This document shows, one piece after another, positions 18,185 through 27,076 of a DNA stretch of 64,000 nucleotides (positions within the stretch are counted from its first letter, which is position 1; the number at the start of each line of letters is the position of its first letter). The translations under genes and the position numbers were made by a program. This DNA comes from Chitinophaga polysaccharea (GTDB lineage: Bacteria > Bacteroidota > Bacteroidia > Chitinophagales > Chitinophagaceae), in assembly GCF_007829335.1 (NCBI RefSeq), contig NZ_VIWO01000008.1, positions 186,001 to 250,000 of the forward strand. Direction: 5' to 3'. The notes beneath the pieces were generated by a model, which searched no databases, had not been told where the DNA came from, and saw only the letters and a program-made list of their open reading frames with translations.

Positions 18185-19345
18185 TTATTTCAGCACTGTG
18201 ATGTTCTTACCTTCTATTTTAAATTTAACGTTGTTCTCTTCCAGGATGGTCAATACTTCCGATAGTGGCAACGACCGCTGTATGGCGCCACCAAAGCTGC
18301 GCTCAGGGATATCTCCTTCATAAATCACTTTTACATCATACCATTGTTCTATTTGTCGCATGACCGTGGGCATATCCGCATCGGTAAACTGGAAGAAACC
18401 ATTTTTCCAGGCAATGATTTCATCGGTATCTACATGATTGATCAGTGATAGCTGGTCGTTGCCATGTACCTGTGCCTGCTGGCCGGGCTTGAGCACCATC
18501 CGGGTATTGCCGGCGCTCACACTTACCGCTCCTTCCACCAGGGTGGTGCGGGTACTGCTTTCGCCGGAGTAGGCATTTACATTAAATCGTGTACCCATTA
18601 CCGTTATATCCGTAGCGCCGGCCTTCACTTTAAAAGGCTTATCGGGATTGGCAGCTACTTCAAAATATACTTCCCCCGTAATAGATACGCTGCGGTCTTC
18701 ACCGGTAAAAGCAGCCGGGAAAGCAATAGACGAAGCTGCATTGAGCCACACGCCGGTGCCATCGGGCAGCAGGAGGTGGTATTGTCCGCCCCGGGGCGTG
18801 GTCATGGTATTATACAAAGGCTTACCGTTGCCATTTCCTTCATAGGTCAGTTCGCCGTTTGCCCGCTTGGTAATGATTACATTGCCCTGCTGGGCCAATA
18901 CGCCGTTGGCGGCGCTGTCGAGCACAATCACGGCGCCATTTGCCAGCGTGAGCAATGCATGGTTGCCGCCCGGCGCCACCTCGTTTTTATAACGTTGCTC
19001 CTTTCCTGCCACCGGTGCAGGAGAAGCCACAGGCGGCCGTTGCTGCTGCCACCACCATCCTGCGGCCGCTACCAGCAACAGGCTGGCCGCAGCCCACCAG
19101 GCGTAACGGAACACCCGGTACCGGGGCCTGGCTTCGGTGGCAAATAACGACGATACAATGCGGTCTGACATATCATCCGGCATCTGCGTTAACGGCACAT
19201 GCATTTCCCAGGACTCTCCCAGCGCAGTTTGCAGCGATTCGTCGTCGGCCCCGTCAATCCATTGGGCCAGCTCCACCCGCTCTGCCGGGGTAGCCGTATG
19301 ATCGAAATATCGTTTTAACAGGTATTGTATTCTTGCCGGTAACAT
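18185..19345 (-). CDS. FecR-family anti-sigma factor
   Basis: 386-aa inner-membrane regulator. Cytoplasmic N-terminus about 1-78 (sigma-binding, with H-T-A-T-P-A-E-R-V-E-L), single membrane span about 80-100 (W-W-A-A-A-S-L-L-L-V), FecR domain about 165-270 (L-P-D-G-T-G-V-W-L-N-A, G-E-V-Y-F-E-V-A, V-M-G-T-R-F-N-V), and a DUF4974-like C-terminus about 315-386 (F-x-F-T-D-A-D, I-E-Q-W-Y-D-V). It would relay a signal from the STN domain of the SusC encoded next in the operon to the ECF sigma factor encoded 95 bp upstream. Confidence 0.95.
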   Translation of the reverse strand: MLPARIQYLLKRYFDHTATPAERVELAQWIDGADDESLQTALGESWEMHVPLTQMPDDMSDRIVSSLFATEARPRYRVFRYAWWAAASLLLVAAAGWWWQQQRPPVASPAPVAGKEQRYKNEVAPGGNHALLTLANGAVIVLDSAANGVLAQQGNVIITKRANGELTYEGNGNGKPLYNTMTTPRGGQYHLLLPDGTGVWLNAASSIAFPAAFTGEDRSVSITGEVYFEVAANPDKPFKVKAGATDITVMGTRFNVNAYSGESSTRTTLVEGAVSVSAGNTRMVLKPGQQAQVHGNDQLSLINHVDTDEIIAWKNGFFQFTDADMPTVMRQIEQWYDVKVIYEGDIPERSFGGAIQRSLPLSEVLTILEENNVKFKIEGKNITVLK

Positions 19346-19440
19346 GTGATGTATTTATAGGATACCCTCCCTTTTTCCACCTTCCGCCTATAATAGACAA
19401 ACGGGCGGAAAAAGATAACTAGTGGAAATGAAAATATTTT

Positions 19441-20043
19441 TTACGATGAGAAAGTATCGAGGATCAGCAACAGGCAGGACGCGCCGGTAACGGTATGCAG
19501 ATGGGTGCCCAGCTGTTGACGGATAGTGCGCAGGGCGGCTATCATATGGTTATTAACAGTAGCGGGAGAGATATTCAGGCGCCGGGCTATTTCTTCATGC
19601 TTGAGGCCTTGTTCCCGGCTTAGGGTATATACCAGTTTTTGTTTGGGCGGCAGGGTGTCTACGGCCGTCTGTAATTTCTTCCTCACCTCACGCATGCTCA
19701 GTTGGTCTTCCACGTCCGACTGTACCTGGTCACCCGCCTTATTCAGCTCCGCCAGTATCAGCGTTTCTTTGGCCATCCGCCGGAACGCATTCAGGGCATG
19801 ATGCTGGGCCATCCGGTAAATATACCCGCCAAACTGGTCAATATGCACCAGGTTGGTCCGGTCTTTCCATAGCTTCAGGAAAACGTCCTGGATCACATCC
19901 TCTGTCATCTCCGGCGAATCGGTGAGCCGCAGCAGGTAACTGTACAACTTATGTTTATACAGGAAAAAAAGCTGCGTAAAGGACTCCTCATGTCCCTGCG
20001 CCGCCTTGTACAGCAAATGTTTTTCAGCGTTTACATGCTCCAT
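19441..20043 (-). CDS. ECF-subfamily RNA polymerase sigma-70 factor
   Basis: 200-aa FecI-like sigma factor of the Bacteroidota ECF group. Region 2 (about 20-90) has Y-S-Y-L-L-R-L-T and the D-V-F-L-K-L-W core-binding helix; region 4 (about 130-185) has L-P-P-K-Q-K-L-V-Y-T-L-S and the DNA-binding A-R-R-L-N-I-S-P-A-T-V-N-N-H-M helix. A C-terminal hydrophobic tail (L-L-L-I-L-D) is common in this group. First gene of the minus-strand operon; with the following FecR it should control the SusCD and flavin genes. Upstream, a TTG near 20102-20104 and a TACGTTATG at the leader end resemble the Bacteroidota -33/-7 promoter pattern, but weakly. Confidence 0.95.
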   Translation of the reverse strand: MEHVNAEKHLLYKAAQGHEESFTQLFFLYKHKLYSYLLRLTDSPEMTEDVIQDVFLKLWKDRTNLVHIDQFGGYIYRMAQHHALNAFRRMAKETLILAELNKAGDQVQSDVEDQLSMREVRKKLQTAVDTLPPKQKLVYTLSREQGLKHEEIARRLNISPATVNNHMIAALRTIRQQLGTHLHTVTGASCLLLILDTFSS

Positions 20044-20203
20044 GAAACCGGATAAAGTGGAATAGTATTACATAACGTAGCCAGACTAAAAGTAAAGATT
20101 CAATTTGAATATTGGAATACTATCCTGTCAAATTTTCCCACTAATTTACCTATCTTGGTATACACATATTCCACGTTTTTCTGAACCCATATACGTAACT
20201 ATC

Positions 20204-21472
20204 ATGTCTTTACGTCATACCAGTTTTTTATTGCTGCTGTTTCCATTTCTTGCTGCCGGCGCCCAGGACTTCCGTCAGTCTAATACCGACGAATCGAAAG
20301 TGCCGCCCTATACCCTGCCTGATGTACTCAAAATACCCGATGGCAAAGAGGTACGTACCGCCGCACAGTGGCAGCATACGCAACGCCCCTACGTTTTCCG
20401 TCTTTTCGAAGAAAATGTATACGGTAAATTTCCCCGTGGCCCTGTGAATATGCGCTCAAAAGTGGTATCCACCGATGAGCATGCCTTGAATGGCACGGCT
20501 ATCCGTAAACTGGTGGACATCTATTTTAATAATGATACTTCGGCAGTGATTCACCTGTTGATGTACCTGCCCCGTACACACCGTCCCGCGCCGGTATTCC
20601 TGGGCATGAACTTCTTTGGTAACCAATGTGTTTCCAATGATCCTGTGATACCAATTACGGAGAAGTATACCATCAACGGTCCCGGCGTAGTCAATAATCA
20701 TGTTACCGAAGCCTCCCGCGGAAGCCAGGCAGAACGATGGCAGGCAGACACCCTGCTGGCGCATGGTTTTGGCCTGGTCACCTTCTTCTATGGCGATGTG
20801 GAAGAAGATTACCCGGAAGGATGGAAACAGGGATTCCGCGCTAAATTGCGCACCGCGCTGAAAACAGCACCGGAAGAATGGAGCGCTATCGGCGCCTGGG
20901 CCTGGGCACTATCCAGGGTGATGGACTATCTCCAAACAGATCCCCGTGTAAATGCCAAACAGGTGTGTTTGAATGGTCACTCCCGCCTCGGCAAAACCGC
21001 CCTCTGGGCCGGTGCAGCCGATCCCCGGTTTGCCATCGTGATCTCCAACGAATCGGGCGAAGGCGGAGCCGCACTGGCCCGGCGCTGGTACGGCGAAACC
21101 ATGCCGATTATCAACGACCACTTTCCTCACTGGTTTAATAACCAATACAAACAATACAACACCCACATCAATGATATGCCGGTAGATCAGCATATGCTGC
21201 TGGCATTGATAGCGCCACGACCTTTATACGTGGCCAGCGCGGAAGACGACCAATGGTCTGATCCAAAAGGCGAATTCTTAAGCGCCTGGCATGCCGGTGT
21301 AGTGTACAAATTATTCGGAGAAAAGGCAATCGGCAGCGATCAGTATCCCGCAGTGCATCAACCAGTAGGAGACTGGGTAAGGTATCACGTGCGGGCAGGG
21401 AAACACGATGTGACAATATACGACTGGCAACAATATATTGCCTTTGCAGAGCGGTTCTTCCGGAAAGGCTAA
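20204..21472 (+). CDS. glucuronoyl esterase (carbohydrate esterase family CE15)
   Basis: Secreted alpha/beta-hydrolase expected to cleave 4-O-methyl-glucuronate esters linking xylan to lignin. I start at the ATG at 20204 (422 aa), which gives a normal signal peptide (S-F-L-L-L-L-F-P-F-L-A-A-G-A-Q); the open frame extends 33 codons further upstream without signal features. Nucleophile motif G-H-S-R-L-G-K with Ser260, acid residue in S-N-E-S-G-E-G-G (Glu283, 23 residues on, the spacing I recall for CE15), His near 401 in A-G-K-H-D. It stands alone on the plus strand, divergent from the ECF sigma gene, and suggests that the neighbouring SusCD/flavin operon deals with plant cell-wall material. 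Confidence 0.88.
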   Translation: MSLRHTSFLLLLFPFLAAGAQDFRQSNTDESKVPPYTLPDVLKIPDGKEVRTAAQWQHTQRPYVFRLFEENVYGKFPRGPVNMRSKVVSTDEHALNGTAIRKLVDIYFNNDTSAVIHLLMYLPRTHRPAPVFLGMNFFGNQCVSNDPVIPITEKYTINGPGVVNNHVTEASRGSQAERWQADTLLAHGFGLVTFFYGDVEEDYPEGWKQGFRAKLRTALKTAPEEWSAIGAWAWALSRVMDYLQTDPRVNAKQVCLNGHSRLGKTALWAGAADPRFAIVISNESGEGGAALARRWYGETMPIINDHFPHWFNNQYKQYNTHINDMPVDQHMLLALIAPRPLYVASAEDDQWSDPKGEFLSAWHAGVVYKLFGEKAIGSDQYPAVHQPVGDWVRYHVRAGKHDVTIYDWQQYIAFAERFFRKG

Positions 21473-21488
21473 TCACTTATACTAATAA

Positions 21489-21521
21489 AACAGGTGGACG
21501 GATCACATCCGCCCACCTGTT
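21489..21521 (-). terminator. intrinsic terminator for the DUF1080 gene
   Basis: 15-bp inverted repeat (21489-21503 and 21507-21521) with one mismatch and a 3-nt loop, between convergent genes. Read on the minus strand it is followed by T-T-T-T-A-T-T; the plus-strand side has a poor U-run, so it mainly serves the DUF1080 gene. Confidence 0.7.
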
Positions 21522-21542
21522 CTCTATACTGAAATCTTATTA

Positions 21543-22313
21543 TTATAATTCTCTTACCCAGATATTACGGAAGCTCAGCGGCTCGCTCTTATCACCATGT
21601 GCCTGCAGCTTAATCGGGCAGGCGCCATGTGCCTGGCGGTAAGCCGGAGCGCCAATGTATTGGGTAGGTCCTTTTACTTCTACATTGTTCTGTACCAGTA
21701 CACCGTTGAATAAAACGGTTACCCGGGCAGGACTGGTCAGCGAACCATCTGCTGCAAAAACCGGGGCGGTCCAGATCACGTCATACACATTCCACTCTCC
21801 TGGCGCCAGGGTAGGATTAGCCAGGGGAACAAATTGTTTGTAGATACTACCGGCCTGACCATTCGTATAGGTTTTATTCTTATAAGAGTCGAGCACCTGC
21901 AATTCATAACCCGCATCGCCCTTACCCAGGGAAGCCAGGAATACGCCGCTGTTGCCGCGGGCCTGCCCGGATCCGGTAATATCAGAAGGTACTCTCCACT
22001 CAATATGTAACTGGTAGTTGGTAAAGCTCTTTTTGGTTTCGATATTCCCTACATGTTTATTAACCGTCAGGATACCGGAACCTACGGTCCATTCGGCCGG
22101 TTTGCTCCGGTCGTCGGCCATTACCCACTGTTCCAGGTTTTTACCGTCAAATAAAATTACCGCATCGGAAGGCGCGGCACCGCATTTACCGGGTTTTACT
22201 TCTGGTGGAACAGGTGTATATACTTCGGTATCTTCTGGCTTTGCTTTTTCCTGAGCCTGAGCCGCGCAAAAACCACCTGCCAGCAACATCGTAAATAAGA
22301 ATTTTCTTTTCAT
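21543..22313 (-). CDS. DUF1080 protein (3-keto-disaccharide hydrolase-like)
   Basis: Secreted 256-aa protein with a concanavalin-like jelly-roll fold of the DUF1080/PF06439 family, members of which hydrolyse 3-keto-glycosides after a separate enzyme oxidises C3. Evidence: signal peptide (A-A-Q-A-Q), L-F-D-G-K-N-L-E-Q-W-V near the N-terminus, F-x-x-Y-Q-L-H-I-E-W-R-V-P, R-G-N-S-G-V-F-L, Y-E-L-Q-V-L-D-S, P-x-x-x-P-G-E-W-N-x-Y-D-V-I-W, V-L-F-N-G-V-L-V-Q-N-N, and a terminal F-R-N-I-W-V. I use the second of two in-frame ATGs (the first, at 22319, adds two residues). It has its own terminator. A link to the FAD oxidoreductase nearby is possible but unproven. Confidence 0.88.
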   Translation of the reverse strand: MKRKFLFTMLLAGGFCAAQAQEKAKPEDTEVYTPVPPEVKPGKCGAAPSDAVILFDGKNLEQWVMADDRSKPAEWTVGSGILTVNKHVGNIETKKSFTNYQLHIEWRVPSDITGSGQARGNSGVFLASLGKGDAGYELQVLDSYKNKTYTNGQAGSIYKQFVPLANPTLAPGEWNVYDVIWTAPVFAADGSLTSPARVTVLFNGVLVQNNVEVKGPTQYIGAPAYRQAHGACPIKLQAHGDKSEPLSFRNIWVREL

Positions 22314-22488
22314 AATCAATTTTTAACTGGAATGAATATCTGGGTCAAAATAATAACCGGTGTCACAATAATATATAAAATAGTATACTGACGCAAGCAC
22401 TTTTATACCGGCGGCCATCGATTTGGTAACATACAGTTAACACAAAAAAACATTCTTTGCGGATTGTTGATGCTTATTTACCGTTAAA

Positions 22489-24066
22489 ATGAAAAGGTGC
22501 CTTCCTTTCCTGATACTGTACTTACTCCTGCTTCCACTATTCACCCGTGCTACCGGCGAGCCTGGCGAGGGGCCCGTCACGCTGACCGCCAAACCGGCCC
22601 GGCAATCACCCGACTCGGCCTTTCTTGCACTGCGGAAAATGCAGGAAACAGCCATGGCCAACGGCGATGAACTCACCGCCGGCAAATGCCTGCAACAAAT
22701 GGGAAAAATCTGCTTCACCCTTGGCCACTATGCCAAATCGCTCGAATACTATCAGCAAGCCGCTATCATCTTCGGTACACATCAGCACAAAAGCCAGGAA
22801 GCCGCCGTACTAAACAATATGGGGGAACTGTACTACCGGAATATCAATAAAAAAGCAGCCAAAGCCCACTACGACAAAGCCCTGCAGCTATACCGCCAAA
22901 CCAATGATAAATCCGGCATGGCAGCTACCTATGGCTATATTGGTCACTACTACGAAAAGCAATCACAATACGACAGCGCCTGGTATTTCCAGCAACTGGC
23001 GCTTACCCAATATCAAAACGCCAAAGATACTCTCGGTATGGCAGGCATATACGAAAACCTGGGCACCATTCATGAAGATCTGGCTAAATATGATACCGCG
23101 CTCGCCTGCTTTCGTACGGCCCTGCAACTATATGATCTGCACCACGAACATTTGGCCGGCATAGCAGTGATCAACAATATCGGCGATATATTAAGAAAAA
23201 CGGGGGCCTATAAACAAAGCATGCCCTACTCAAAAGAAGCCATGACCATTGCCCGGCATACCAACAACAAATACCAGGAAGCCGCCGCCTGTAAAGACAT
23301 TGCCAAAGCGTTTAACCTGATAGGCCAGCACGACAGCGCCTATTATTATATGGAGTGGAGCCGGAAATGCCTGCTGGAAATTTATTCTGCCGAAAACAAC
23401 CAACAAATGAACTTCCTCCAGATCATTTACGATACCAATAAAAAGAATGATGAAATTATGCAGCTGGAAAACAGCCATCATATCAACCGTATCATTTATA
23501 TCTCCGTAGGCATCGTAGTCGTACTGCTCATTCTCCTTTGCCTGCTCACCATCTCGCGCCAAAAGCTGAAGATCAGCCAGGCCCAGGCCATGTCGGAAAG
23601 AAATGCGGAGCTGAACCGCATCCAGAAAGACCAGCTCGAACTAAAAAGTAAACAACTGGCCACCCACACCCTCGATGTCATTCAACGCAACCAGTTCCTC
23701 GATGAGTTACGCAACACCCTGTCGGGAATGGTGCAGGAAGATAAACGCGACCAGAAAAAACAACTGCAGCAGCTGGTGCTCAAAATCAACCAGAACGTGA
23801 ACCACGAAAAACAATGGAAAGATTTTACCGGCATCTTCGAACAGGTACACCAGGTGTTCTTCGATAAACTCAATGCACTGTACAGCGACCTTACCAACAA
23901 CGATATTAAATTACTCGCCCTCCATAAAATGAATATGGACTCTAAAGATATGGCAACTATTCTCGGTATTTCTCCTGATAGTTTGCGCGTGGCCAGGTAT
24001 CGTCTCCGGAAAAAATTAAACATACCCGAAGGAGATACCCTCAGCACTTTTGTACAAACACTCTAA
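22489..24066 (+). CDS. membrane-anchored TPR protein with C-terminal LuxR/GerE-like HTH
   Basis: 525-aa regulator type common in Bacteroidota. Signal peptide (1-20), about six tetratricopeptide repeats (about 40-300; repeated A-x-x-x-N-N-M-G / Y-x-x-A-L motifs), one membrane span (about 334-354, I-I-Y-I-S-V-G-I-V-V-V-L-L), a cytoplasmic coiled coil (about 358-440) and a C-terminal helix-turn-helix (about 470-515: L-T-x-x-D-I-K-L-L-A-L, K-D-M-A-T-I-L-G-I-S, S-L-R-V-A-R-Y-R-L-R-K-K). The TPR part lies outside the membrane, the HTH in the cytosol. It is the gene directly upstream of the phosphorus-scavenging operon on the same strand, 237 bp away, and may regulate it, although orphan proteins of this type are frequent. 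Confidence 0.85.
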   Translation: MKRCLPFLILYLLLLPLFTRATGEPGEGPVTLTAKPARQSPDSAFLALRKMQETAMANGDELTAGKCLQQMGKICFTLGHYAKSLEYYQQAAIIFGTHQHKSQEAAVLNNMGELYYRNINKKAAKAHYDKALQLYRQTNDKSGMAATYGYIGHYYEKQSQYDSAWYFQQLALTQYQNAKDTLGMAGIYENLGTIHEDLAKYDTALACFRTALQLYDLHHEHLAGIAVINNIGDILRKTGAYKQSMPYSKEAMTIARHTNNKYQEAAACKDIAKAFNLIGQHDSAYYYMEWSRKCLLEIYSAENNQQMNFLQIIYDTNKKNDEIMQLENSHHINRIIYISVGIVVVLLILLCLLTISRQKLKISQAQAMSERNAELNRIQKDQLELKSKQLATHTLDVIQRNQFLDELRNTLSGMVQEDKRDQKKQLQQLVLKINQNVNHEKQWKDFTGIFEQVHQVFFDKLNALYSDLTNNDIKLLALHKMNMDSKDMATILGISPDSLRVARYRLRKKLNIPEGDTLSTFVQTL

Positions 24067-24159
24067 GGCTTAACCTTCCGGTAATATTCACGTAACATAT
24101 TGGTAATGGCGGTTCTTGTTACAAATAAACAATTAACTATCAACTACTTACAATCCATT

Positions 24160-24219
24160 TGTATACGCTGGTTACACTTTGTTTACGGGCCTGTTAACGC
24201 TGTTTACGTTTTGCTTACG
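24160..24219 (+). promoter_or_regulatory. tandem TGTTTACG-type repeats upstream of TonB receptor (Pho-box-like)
   Basis: Six related 8-mers of form T-G-N-N-T/A-A-C-G begin at 24160 (TGTATACG), 24169 (TGGTTACA), 24180 (TGTTTACG), 24192 (TGTTAACG), 24201 (TGTTTACG) and 24212 (TGCTTACG). Steps are 9, 11, 12, 9 and 11 bp, averaging about one helical turn, so all sites face the same side of the helix. This is the layout of OmpR/PhoB-family sites. The operon behind it encodes phytase and acid phosphatase, so phosphate control is the natural reading. The array lies 85-144 bp ahead of the receptor start. No other function is visible in this intergenic stretch. Confidence 0.5.
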
Positions 24220-24303
24220 CTGCTTTCTTGCATTTTTTTCTGCAGCCCGGCACATTTGCGATACCATTCGTCACTAACTCGAATCGTATCAAATTCATCA
24301 AAA

Positions 24304-27054
24304 ATGAAAACAATTTTACAAACGTTACTATGCCTGTTGCTGAGCATCACCGCTGCCAACGCAGCCAGTATCAAAGGACATGTATACGATCAGAAAACAG
24401 GAGAACCGCTGGTAGGCGTTACCGTTGTACTGGAGCAAACCACCCTTGCTACCGTAACCGGTCTTGACGGCTCTTTCGAATTTAAGAAAGTAAATCCCGG
24501 CCAGTTTGTCCTTGTCATTTCCCACCTTACCTACAAAACATTAAAACAATCAGTAACGGTAGCGGATAAAGATAATCCACACATCACCGTGTACCTCAGT
24601 GAACGCAATAGTAAAAGCCTGAGCGAAGTAGTAGTAGCCGCCAACAGCAAAGCTTCTTCCGAAAAAACCGCCCGCAAACGGGAACAGAAATCCATGCAGG
24701 TGATGAACGTGGTGTCTGGCGCGGCGATAGAAGTGTCGCCCGATCTCACCGTGGCCAACGTGATCCAACGGGTATCCGGCGTATCACTGGAACGCAGTAG
24801 CAACGGCGACGGGCAATATGCCATTCTCCGGGGTATGGATAAACGTTATAACTATACCCTGATCAATGGTATCAAGATCCCCAGCCCTGATAATAAATAC
24901 CGCTACGTACCACTGGACCTTTTCCCTTCCGAACTGCTGGATCGCCTTGAAGTATACAAATCACTCACGCCCAATATGGAAGGTGATGCCGTAGGCGGCG
25001 TAGTAAATATGGTCATGAAAGATGCCCCCGGCAGGTTTTCGGTAAATGCCAACGTGGCTACCGGTTATAGCCAGATGGTATTGGATAAGGGCTTTACCAG
25101 CTTCGATGCCGGCGGCATGCGCAGCAAATCGCCTTATGAAGCACATGGCAAAAATTATAATGCCACCCCGGCCGATTTTGCTACCGGCACGCTCCACTAC
25201 AAAAACAAAAACTTTGCGCCTAACCTGGTAGCCGGCTTATCTATTGGTCAGCGTTTCCTGAATAATAAACTGGGCGTTATCCTCGCAGGTAGCTACCAGA
25301 ATACTTTCCGCGGCAGCACCAGCACTTTTTACCCAACCAGCCAGGTGGATACCCAGAAAGTAGCCGTGATCACCAGCATGCAGCAACGCCAATACAGCGA
25401 ACAGCAGCAACGCAGCGGCTTCCATGGAAAGGTAGATTATGTATTCAATGAGCATCACAAAATATCGCTGTACAATGCCTATATGCACCTGCTCAACTTC
25501 CAGACCCGCGAAGGCATCAGCACTAATTTTTCTTCCGACTATAAACCAGCTACTGGCGACGCGCAGCTCAGCTACCAAAGCCGCTCCCGGAAGATCAACC
25601 AGCAAATCTATAACGCCACGCTGCATGGCGATCATAAATTCGGTAAATTAAAATTGCAATGGTCAGCTGTTTTTTCTTCTGCTAAAAATGAAGTGCCCGA
25701 CAATACTACCATCAGCCTGAATGGTATCCGCAACAACAACCGCGATACCATGACTACCGCCACTGAAAGTAATCGCCGGTGGGAACGTAATACCGACAAC
25801 GATATCGCCGGTTACCTGGATCTCACCTATACCACTAAAATTGCCGGCACCAAAGTAGATTTCTCTGCAGGTGGATTGTATCGCGATAAACAAAGAAGCA
25901 GTTTCTTTAACAACTACGTATTTTATCCCTCTACCCCCACTGCCCTATACAATAAAGACTTCTTCAGTTATACCGGCATTTCCTGGGATGTACAAAATCC
26001 CAAAGGCGCCGTGGCAAATGCGCTCACCTACGATGCATCTGAAAAAACCAGTGCCGGATACGGTATGTTCAAATTCAAAGCTGCTGACCTGGAAGTAACC
26101 GGTGGCGTACGCGTAGAACACACTGACCAGGGATATCGTATGCTGTTTCCATTGGGCGAAAAACGCCCGGCAGGTAACCAGGTATACACCGATGTGTTGC
26201 CCAGCCTGAACCTGAAATATGAATTAACCGAACATCAGCACCTCCGTGGGTCCTATTTCCGTTCCCTGAACCGTCCCGGCTTCTTTGAAATTGTGCCCGG
26301 CAGCGTTGTACAGGAAGATTACACAGAACGCGGTAATCCAGACCTGAAGCGTGCCACAGCCAATAACTTCGATCTGCGTTACGAATTATTCCCCAACCAT
26401 TCCGACCAGCTGCTCGTAGGCATCTTCTATAAACAGATAAAAGATCCCATCGAAAATACTATTGTAGCAGATAGCACCCGGCCACAAGACCAGTACTACA
26501 CTGCCGGTAACTTTGGTACCGCCCGTAACTACGGACTGGAAGTAGACTATATCAAATTCTTCAGTAACATAGGCATCAAGGCCAATTATACCTATACCCA
26601 TTCCAGTATTACCACCAGCAAAAGCGCCCGGATCAGGGATGAAAAAGGCGACCTGAAAACAATTGCGGTAGATCAAACCAGGCCATTATACGGTCAGTCG
26701 GAGCACATCGCCAACCTCTCCCTGCTGTACAAAGACACGCAACATGGCTGGGATGCGCAGCTGGCCGGAGGATACACCGGTCCCCGCATCGTGACGGTTT
26801 CCCAGTTCGTAGACAATGACCTCTGGCAAAAAGGATTCATACAGATGGATATTTCTGTGGAAAAGAGATTCCGTAACCACTTCAGCATTTTCGCTAAAGC
26901 CGGCAACCTGCTGAATACACCAGCCGAAATATTTATCAAAGGCGTGAACCCGGAAAATGCCGAATTACCTGGCCAGGGAAAAGCCAACGAAACACTGATC
27001 AGGAAAGAGTATTACAAACAAACCTACCTGTTGGGCGTACGCTACAAATTATAA
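24304..27054 (+). CDS. TonB-dependent receptor (SusD-less, paired with beta-helix lipoprotein)
   Basis: 916-aa outer-membrane receptor. I place the start at the ATG at 24304, which gives a clean signal peptide (M-K-T-I-L-Q-T-L-L-C, ending A-A-N-A); the frame is open upstream without signal features. Carboxypeptidase-regulatory-like domain about 22-105, TonB-box region about 110-125 (S-L-S-E-V-V-V-A), plug with V-A-N-V-I-Q-R-V-S-G-V-S-L-E-R, A-I-L-R-G-M-D, Y-T-L-I-N-G and M-E-G-D-A-V-G-G-V-V-N-M-V, then a barrel ending in Y-K-L. It lacks the SusC length and has no SusD; the next gene, 22 bp on, is a beta-helix lipoprotein. A close paralogue lies at 50447-53215. Proposed ligand: an organophosphate such as phytate, from the phytase and phosphatase genes downstream. 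Confidence 0.92.
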   Translation: MKTILQTLLCLLLSITAANAASIKGHVYDQKTGEPLVGVTVVLEQTTLATVTGLDGSFEFKKVNPGQFVLVISHLTYKTLKQSVTVADKDNPHITVYLSERNSKSLSEVVVAANSKASSEKTARKREQKSMQVMNVVSGAAIEVSPDLTVANVIQRVSGVSLERSSNGDGQYAILRGMDKRYNYTLINGIKIPSPDNKYRYVPLDLFPSELLDRLEVYKSLTPNMEGDAVGGVVNMVMKDAPGRFSVNANVATGYSQMVLDKGFTSFDAGGMRSKSPYEAHGKNYNATPADFATGTLHYKNKNFAPNLVAGLSIGQRFLNNKLGVILAGSYQNTFRGSTSTFYPTSQVDTQKVAVITSMQQRQYSEQQQRSGFHGKVDYVFNEHHKISLYNAYMHLLNFQTREGISTNFSSDYKPATGDAQLSYQSRSRKINQQIYNATLHGDHKFGKLKLQWSAVFSSAKNEVPDNTTISLNGIRNNNRDTMTTATESNRRWERNTDNDIAGYLDLTYTTKIAGTKVDFSAGGLYRDKQRSSFFNNYVFYPSTPTALYNKDFFSYTGISWDVQNPKGAVANALTYDASEKTSAGYGMFKFKAADLEVTGGVRVEHTDQGYRMLFPLGEKRPAGNQVYTDVLPSLNLKYELTEHQHLRGSYFRSLNRPGFFEIVPGSVVQEDYTERGNPDLKRATANNFDLRYELFPNHSDQLLVGIFYKQIKDPIENTIVADSTRPQDQYYTAGNFGTARNYGLEVDYIKFFSNIGIKANYTYTHSSITTSKSARIRDEKGDLKTIAVDQTRPLYGQSEHIANLSLLYKDTQHGWDAQLAGGYTGPRIVTVSQFVDNDLWQKGFIQMDISVEKRFRNHFSIFAKAGNLLNTPAEIFIKGVNPENAELPGQGKANETLIRKEYYKQTYLLGVRYKL

Positions 27055-27076
27055 CTCATTTAAAATATTCATCGTC

